A stretch of DNA of 64,000 nucleotides, taken from Pestalotiopsis fici W106-1. Taxonomy: Eukaryota; Ascomycota; Sordariomycetes; Amphisphaeriales; Sporocadaceae. A program made the translations under genes and the position numbers. The stretch lies in assembly GCF_000516985.1 (NCBI RefSeq), contig NW_006917095.1:3943485-4007484 (forward strand). The letters run 5' to 3'. Below the pieces are notes generated by a model. It saw only the letters and a list, made by a program, of their open reading frames with translations. It had not been told where the DNA came from and did no database searches. Shown here piece by piece: positions 57,241-64,000 of the stretch; position 1 is the first letter of the stretch; each line of letters starts with the position of its first letter.

Positions 57241-57333
57241 CACGTTATATGCGAAAGCGTAATTATAATAAAAATATTAAATTTTTTATATATTTATAAA
57301 AGCTTAATATAAAATAATATAATAATTATTTAT

Positions 57334-57545
57334 TATTGCACGGATATTAATATAATATCGTATAATATATAAAATTAGCTTTATAACGCATATTATATCG
57401 TTGTAATAATTATAAAATTTATCGAAATATCGTTAAATAACGATATATGGGAAATTAATAAAATTTACCTTATATTAATTTATAATTAATATAACACCAT
57501 TTATAATTATTATTTATAATATTATATAATTAATTATTATAATTA
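57334..57545 (+). repeat. LTR-like repeat, heavily RIP-mutated inverted arm
   Basis: Begins tattgcacgg and aligns by eye with the reverse complement of 58321-58534 over about 210 bases. Nearly all differences are C-to-T or G-to-A, with this copy the more AT-rich one. It therefore looks like a RIP-degraded relative of the arm beside the copia element. Confidence 0.75.
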
Positions 57546-58221
57546 TTTATAACGATTATATTACGGGTTTTTAAAATAAACTTAAAATATAAAAGGTATT
57601 AAGGTTTATATTAATAAAAAACGTGTAACGATAATGCCCTCCCGGATTACGTTACCGGCTGTTATTATTATATAACCGGTTTATATTATAACAACCTCCT
57701 ATATAGGCATTGCGCAGCGGTGCCGTACCGCTATTATAGCGCTAACGCCATAGCTAAATATAATTAGCGCAGCATAATCGCATTAGATTTTTGCTTTTGC
57801 AAAAATTAGTTTATATAGCAATATATAATGTATTAACTATTATTTAATATTTTATTAATAAACCGTTATAATTCTAATTTTTTTTTATACGTTATTTAAT
57901 AGAAAATGTTCTAAGGTATAATTGGTGGATCATAAACTTAGGCACAGGGAAGCGTTCGTATAATTCGTAGAATCAGGCCGTAAGAGTAGTTATAAGGCTG
58001 TATAACTGATTTATTAAAGCTTAAGGAAAGAATAATTAACTACGGAGGAATAACTACCTTTTATACCTATAAAATCAACCGTAAAGAACATTCTGGAATA
58101 TATTACTAATAACTGGATTATAAATCAAGTTAATTAATAATAAGGTTAATTTATAATCGAAGAAACCATCGAAATTTATAGATTTTTATAATATGGGTTA
58201 CCCTATAACCCTGGGACCACT

Positions 58222-58279
58222 GTGGCCAGGTGCACTGGCCACACTTAGTGGGGCTTGATCCAGTGGAACGTTCCACTGG
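58222..58279. repeat. Stem-loop and 20-bp perfect palindrome
   Basis: An 8-bp inverted repeat, gtggccag at 58222-58229 and ctggccac at 58235-58242, encloses a 5-base loop. A second, perfect 20-base palindrome (ccagtggaacgttccactgg) lies at 58260-58279. Both sit in a small island, about 58200-58330, that keeps CA and TG dinucleotides. Confidence 0.85.
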
Positions 58280-58320
58280 ATTCCAATGGGTTCCAATGGC
58301 TATAATGGCCACAACAGTCA

Positions 58321-58534
58321 ACTATAATAACTTATTAACTATACAGCACTATAAATAATAGCTATAAGTGGTGCTATACTAACTATAAGTTAGTACAGGG
58401 TAAGTTCCACTAATTTCCTATATATCGTTATTTAACGATATCTCGATAGGTTTTATAGCTATTATAACGATATAATATACGTTATAAAGCTAATTTTATG
58501 CATTATACGATGCTATATTAACATCCGTGCAATA
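58321..58534 (-). repeat. LTR-like repeat next to the copia element, inverted arm
   Basis: Reads tattgcacgg from 58534 on the minus strand and is the better preserved copy of the repeat at 57334-57545. On the minus strand it directly follows a polypurine run (aatagggggag, complement of about 58536-58546), where a copia 3' LTR would begin. It is therefore probably the start of that LTR, which may extend down to about 58200. Confidence 0.65.
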
Positions 58535-58535
58535 C

Positions 58536-61500
58536 TCCCCCTATTAAACAATATCGGTTAAATTTAACAATTTAATAAATTTCTAAAATTTATCTTTAAG
58601 AAGTGGCTTTATAAGGCCGTTTACTAATATATTATTAATTAAAATATATTCGATTCGAATATTCTTATTTTCAACCTCTTGCCGTACGTAAAAATACCGT
58701 ATAGCCGTATATTTAATACGTTAGTGATATTCCGGATTATATACCAAATTTATAGCCCCCGTATTATCTCCTTTAATTAATACGGTATTTATATTAATTC
58801 CGATTTCCGTAAAAAGATTTTTCAACCATATTACTTCACGGGTAGCCTGCTCCAGCCCGTTAAATTCAGCTTCGGTAATTAATAAAAAAATCGTAAATTG
58901 CCGTTTCGATTTCCAACTTATCGGCCCGTTATTTAAAATAAATAAATAACCGGACGTTAATTTACGGGTTTCGTAATCACCAGCAAAATCGGCATCGGAA
59001 TAACCTATTAATCCGGGTTTTATTTTCCCGTTAAAAGTAATTCCAAAATAATAATAGGATTTTAAATAATTAAATACCCCTTTTACCCCTTTTATCGTGG
59101 TTTTCGATAGGTTCTGCATATATCTGGCTAAATATACTACAAGGTAAGCTAGGTCGGGCCTGGTTTAGACTATAGCATATATTAATCTACCTAATAAATG
59201 CTAATATAAGTGGATAAATTCCTTTAAAGCCGGTTTTTCGTTATTTTTATCTTTTAACGTATATAACGATTTTAGGAATCCAAAGCTAAATAATATATTA
59301 GCCGGTTTTATATCGGAAAATCCGTTAATTTCCAATAACTTCTTAAAGTAAATTGCCTGGTTTATACGAATTATTTTATTTTCTCGATTTCTTTTAATTT
59401 ATATACCAAAAAAATAAAAAACTAGTCCCAAATCCTTTATTTCGAATTCTTTCGAAATATCCTGTTTTAATTAGTTAATTTTACGTAAATCAGGGCCAAA
59501 AATCAAGAAATCATTTACGTAAATTATAATAAAAATATTAAATTCTTTATTATAATAAGCTAATTCGTTTAAAATAAATAAATTAAATCCAAGCTTTTTT
59601 AGGCTATTTTTCAGCGTAATTTGCTATTGGCGTGGATTTTATTTAAAACCGTATAAGGCCTTTTTAAGCTAGATTACCTAGGAGTCGTCGTTTTTCCAAC
59701 CGAAATTATTTAATTCCGGGTTTTCGGAAAAAAATTCGGATAATCCGTTTATAAAAATAATATATACTTTTTCGTATAATTCCCCGTTTAGGAAGGCACC
59801 GATTATATCGATTTATTCGATTTCCTAATCGTAATAGGCTGTTAAGGCTAATAAAAGCCTTTAGGTAATAGATTTTATTCCCGTAATAAACGTTTTAAAA
59901 TAATCGATTTTATATCGTTATTCGAATTTATATATAACTAATTTAGCCTTATATTTATCGATATTACCGTTTTTATCGGTTTTTTTTTAAATACCTATTT
60001 TACGGATAATGGGATTTTACCGGCTTTTTGGATTTTATTTCGATCGATAGCTTAAAAAGTCTTTTTTTAAATTAATTGCCGTAATTTAGCGTATATAGCC
60101 TAGTTTTATTTTTCCTTTTTAAGGCTTTTTAGCGCTTATTTTATAGTTTTCGGTTCCGTATAGCCTAAATTTTTAATAATTAAATAATACGAGATATCGG
60201 CGAATAATTCGTCGTATTTAACGAATTTATTTCGTTCGGAATCCGTAAATTTCGGAAGAATTACCTCAATATTCGACTTATTCGGAATAATCGAAAAAAT
60301 ATTATTAATATCTATAGATTCGGAATTTATATTGGATCTATTATCTATATTAGATTTATTCCCGGGTAAATCCGGTCGATCGTTAATTATAAACTTATTC
60401 GTAATAAATCGAAGAATTTAATCGTTTCCGGGAGGTGGATTCGTTGGATCTACCGTTTTCGGGACTGTTAATTGGATAAATTCACCGTCGGTGGAACTTT
60501 TATCCGGTGTTATTTCCTGATCCGGTAATTCCGAATTTGGTAATTTCTTCCTTTTTTTTCGATTTTCAGGTAATAATCGAATATAAGAGGTCCGTATAAT
60601 CTATAACTTATACGGTCGATCGGGAAAATATATATAATAAATTTTATTACCGTTATATCTAATTATTTTCCCGTTTTTAGTAATAATTCCGAATTTATCG
60701 GAGTTTTTACGGATTTTTTTTAGTTTATAAACTAAAACCGGTATTCCCAGGGCATAAATTTGGGATAAATTAAGCGTATTATCCCTTTCTAGCTAAAAAT
60801 AATCGTAAAATTCCTAATAGGGGGTAAATAAACCGGATACCGTAATAATAAAATTTATTAAATAAACTACTGCTTTTGTAATAAATTCCTAAAGGTTTTT
60901 CGGGAATTATAAATCGATAAAAACCGTTCTAGTTTTTTCGATAATAATCCGGTTTGTACGTTCGGCTATACCGTTTTATTTTAATATATAAAGAATTATA
61001 AATTCGAAAATAATCCCTTTTTCGGTTAAATAATTTTTTAATTTAACCGGGGAAAACTCTTTGCCGTTATTTATATAAATAATATTCGGATATTTTCCGA
61101 ATTAGGTTTTATAATATTCGATTTTATTCGTTATAATATCGAATATATCGGATTTTTCTTTAAAAAATTTAATTTCCCGAAATCCGGTTTTATTATCCGT
61201 AAAACCAATTATATATTTATAACCGGAATAGCTAAAAGGGGTAATATAAACCGTATCGATATAAATATAATATAACGGTTTATTAGCCTTATTCGGATTC
61301 GTATAAGGCTAATTTCAGGTAAATTTTCCCGAAATATAAGATTCGCAGTTTAAATCCTCCTTTTTTTAATTCCTTTTTAGGAATCCCCGTAATTATTTTA
61401 GCTATTTTAGCTAAAATATCGTAGCTAAGGTAGCTAAATCGTTTATACTATTTTTTTATAATTATAAAAAAATTCGAATAATTAGAAATTAATTCGATTT

Positions 61501-62450
61501 CCTCGAAATCCGTAATTTCGTTAAATTTTATATCCGAATTCGGTTCCGGGTAATTTAAACCGATTATACGGGCTTTTTCTATTATTTTTAATGGATTTAT
61601 GGCTAAATATGCTATATTAGGCTTTAATTTATTAGCCAGGTATAAGAAAAATCCACGTTTTTTTTAATTTAACATAGCAAAAAGCCTGTTTTTAAAATCG
61701 TATAATTTATTCCCGCTTATAATACCGCCTTTTTAGTAATGCAATTAGCCGGATATAATATTTAGCGGAAATTCCGGTACGTAAAGCACGTTTAATAACG
61801 TTATTTTACGTATTTCCCGGTTAATTTCGAAAAAAAGCGTAATATTTCTAATTCCTTTTAAAAATACTTTTCCACCATTTATAATAATCGGTAAAAAATC
61901 CGATTTTACAATAAAATTATCGAATAAATTCTTATTATTCGATATATATTTTAAAAAACCCGTATTATATAACTATTAATCCCTGGGGAGGGTGGTTAAT
62001 TTCTTCTTTTTTAAATTATTCGAAATATTCGAAAAAGCATGGAACGATTTATTTTCGTTTAAATCTTCGTTACGGGGTAAATTTCCCCTATCCCATAGCT
62101 TAAAGGAACTTTATATCGAGCTCGTTCGTTTTATATAGGTACTTTTATCTTTATTAAAAAGGCCGGGGGTAGAATTCGTTCGATCGGGAACGTAAAATTT
62201 ATTTAATATAAATCTAACCAGAACTTTATAAAAACGGGCCCGATCGGGGAGCAAAAACTTAATATTTAGGCCTTCCGATTAGCGCGGTTCCAACGGTTTA
62301 TTTTTTATCGCAATCCGACGGGCGCTACAGCCGCTGCGGCCGTTTCGTCGCCGGCGAGGCCGTCCCCGTAAGCGCGGGTAGTTAGCCGGGGTTTATTAAT
62401 TGCCGGCAGCTGCGGGGGGCAGGACTATAGCTTAGGAATTCTACGCGTTT
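58536..62450 (-). mobile_element. Decayed Ty1/copia LTR retrotransposon
   Basis: A minus-strand polyprotein can be followed in fragments in the copia order: a GAG-pre-integrase segment (DLNCESYISGKF, about 61316-61355), integrase core (a YIYIDTVYITPFSYSGYKY stretch about 61200-61262, and a NNGKEF where DNGKEF is usual, about 61051-61080), reverse transcriptase (YVNDFLIFG near 59490-59524, where YVDD is usual) and RNase H (58721-59119). Integrase before reverse transcriptase places it in copia rather than gypsy. Stops and Asp-to-Asn changes are those expected from RIP, so it is inactive. The left end is marked by a polypurine run followed by an LTR-like repeat; I could not find the matching 5' LTR near 62450, so the right limit is approximate. 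A GC-richer patch at 62280-62430 may be its gag or leader end. Confidence 0.8.
58721..59119 (-). pseudogene. Copia RNase H fragment
   Basis: A 132-codon open stretch with the copia RNase H pattern: GYSDADFAGDYETRKLTSGY, then NGPISWKSKRQ, TEAEFNGLEQATREVIWLKN and a late GDNTGAINL (DN pair). It is the longest surviving open piece of the retrotransposon polyprotein and its C-terminal end, with the stop about 190 bases from the LTR-like repeat. It has no start of its own and is not a gene. The usual copia Ser-Thr before TEAE reads Leu-Ile, and the Asp after HxD-type spacing is blurred by decay. Confidence 0.85.
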
Positions 62451-63985
62451 CCGTTAAATTTATTCGATTGCTAAACGGATTTAACCTAATTTAATTATCC
62501 CTATCCTAATAAAAGGCTATACTTATTTCGTCGGATTAAATTATTATTATTATTATTATAACGTTTTTTCCGGCCGCGGGCTAAAATAAAATCGGATAAA
62601 CGAAAAAGAAAAAATAGGCCGATAAAATAAATTTATTAGTATTATATAGGTTTGCTTTTTTTTGCTCCTTTTTTTTGCTATACGTTACTTTTATTTATTT
62701 ATTTTTTATTTATATCCCCGTTTATTATTTTTTTTTTTTTTATCCTTTTATTATTTTTTTTGCCTTAATTTCGACGAAAAAAAAAAATATTAAAAAAAAA
62801 AGGGAAAAAAACGGGGTTTATATAATTATTTTTATATATTTATTTATATATATATTATTTTATTTTAGTTTTTTATCGTAAAAAAATAATATTATTTATT
62901 TATCCTTTTATTTATTTGCCCGATTTCCGTATTATAATTTATAGCTAATACCGCTACGCTTATATAAGCAATAAAATCGAGCGGTATTTATCTAAAAACT
63001 AATATAAAAGCGTCCCGACCAGCAAACGTAAATTTATCGGGAATGCCGTACGAGTATTATACGGCATTATTTATATATAAAGCTAGCTCGACGATTTTAC
63101 TTTCTTAAAGCCAATACGCGGGCCGATTTTAAACCTAAGCCCGCTTTATATAAATAATATAGCTTGCGATAATTATATATATATCGTATACTATATTAAA
63201 AAAATGCAAAAGTATTATAAATAAAAATATAAATAAATAAATAGCCGGAAATAAAAAAAGCAAAAAAAATATATAAAAGTAGCAGCCGTTCCGTAAAAAA
63301 AAAGCGTTTAATGCTAAAAGTTTTTTTTAAAACGGAAAGCTAGCCGATATTTTAAAATTTTCGGAAATGCTATTTTAATAGCAAAAATATAAGCAAAAAA
63401 GCGAAATAGCGAATACGACGGATAATTATTTAAGCGACCCTAAAATACCGAGGTGTTAAATTTTATATACGGCGATTCGGACCTAAATTTAGCCGATATA
63501 TTATAATAGCAGCAGGAGGAAAAGGCGGAAAAGGCGGAAAAAAAGAAAAAGGCAAAAAAAAAGCCGCTAAGGACGCTATATAAAGTGCTAATTATTAAAA
63601 TATCCTTGCTTTAATTATCGCCTAATACCTAATTATATATTTTTAGCCGAAAAAGCGTATTACTAAATAAATCGGCTAATTAGATAATTTATAACGTAAA
63701 CGAAAAGCTAAAGCTAAATCCGTAAATACGGAAAATAGGCTAAACGCGGTATTTAGCAAATTTTAAAAGCGAAAAAGGCTTAAAACGCTTATATAATACG
63801 CTATAATTATTACGGCTAAATAAAACGGCTTTATAAACATTTTAGGATAGCTATATAAAAATAGCGAATAAAGCGCAAAAGCAAATATATAATTTTAAGG
63901 CCGGTACCGTTACGCTTTTCGAAATAATACGTAATATAAATATTAAAAAATATAGCCCGTTTTAGCCGTTTATAGCTAAAAACGC

Positions 63986-64000
63986 TTAGGGTTAGGGTTA
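63986..64000 (+). repeat. Telomeric repeat (TTAGGG)n, window end
   Basis: The final 15 bases are two full TTAGGG units plus TTA. The G-rich strand runs 5' to 3' towards the right edge, the orientation expected of a right chromosome end. With AT-rich DNA before it, this is most likely the start of the telomere, cut by the window edge. Confidence 0.9.

Larger units (their letters stand above)
57241..63985. other. AT-rich, RIP-scarred subtelomeric block
   Basis: From about 57240 to the telomere the DNA becomes very AT-rich while CG dinucleotides stay common and CA/TG become rare over long stretches, the footprint of RIP (CpA to TpA conversion). No intact gene is present. Within it I place a decayed copia element, inverted LTR-like repeats and, from about 62500 on, anonymous AT-rich sequence with low-complexity runs of T and A (for example 62648-62810). 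Confidence 0.85.

Noticed and set aside
62675..62881. 68-codon open frame rich in Phe, Tyr and Ile
   Set aside because: It is a translation of T-rich low-complexity DNA in the RIP block, not a gene.
63440..63980. Possible decayed transposase or helicase coding region beside the telomere
   Set aside because: The purine-rich strand hints at old coding sequence, but no motif could be identified with confidence after RIP.

Overview
This window is the right-hand end of a filamentous ascomycete chromosome. Evidence: short GT-AG introns in nearly every gene, fungus-specific families (Zn2Cys6 regulators, a highly reducing polyketide synthase, DUF4246, PL26, HPP proteins), an AT-rich block scarred by repeat-induced point mutation (RIP), and a terminal (TTAGGG)n tract. 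The families and intron style fit Pezizomycotina, probably Sordariomycetes and perhaps Hypocreales; the genus cannot be named from the sequence alone.

Layout. 0.6-10.0 kb: the edge of a secondary-metabolite locus, with a small Zn2Cys6 regulator followed on the same strand by a polyketide synthase whose methyltransferase and enoylreductase regions look dead and whose tail resembles a PKS-NRPS linker without the NRPS. 10.3-27.5 kb: mostly conserved genes (mitochondrial Mn-SOD, GINS subunit Psf3, G-patch splicing factor TIP11/Ntr1, an MFS permease, a GST-like protein, an App1-type phosphatase, the CLN3/Btn1 vacuolar protein, an HPP membrane protein). 28.6-44.1 kb: accessory genes (secreted tannase/feruloyl esterase-like hydrolase, lytic-transglycosylase-like protein, frameshifted purine permease diverging from an amidohydrolase, an unrecognised acidic protein, an ankyrin protein, a DUF4246 oxygenase-like protein).

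44.9-57.1 kb: a coherent carbohydrate-utilisation cluster: secreted PL26 exo-rhamnogalacturonan lyase, DUF2264 (GH154-like) protein, MFS permease, cytosolic GH88 unsaturated uronyl hydrolase and a Zn2Cys6 regulator. Inferred flow: the lyase trims rhamnogalacturonan outside the cell, the permease imports the unsaturated disaccharide, GH88 (perhaps with the DUF2264 enzyme) splits it, and the regulator controls the set.

57.2-64.0 kb: base composition drops abruptly to AT-rich DNA with a decayed Ty1/copia retrotransposon (integrase, reverse transcriptase and RNase H traces on the minus strand), a pair of inverted LTR-like repeats that differ in RIP load, anonymous AT-rich sequence, and the telomere. 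All exon borders were placed by eye from splice signals, reading frame and family resemblance; no alignment or transcript data were available.
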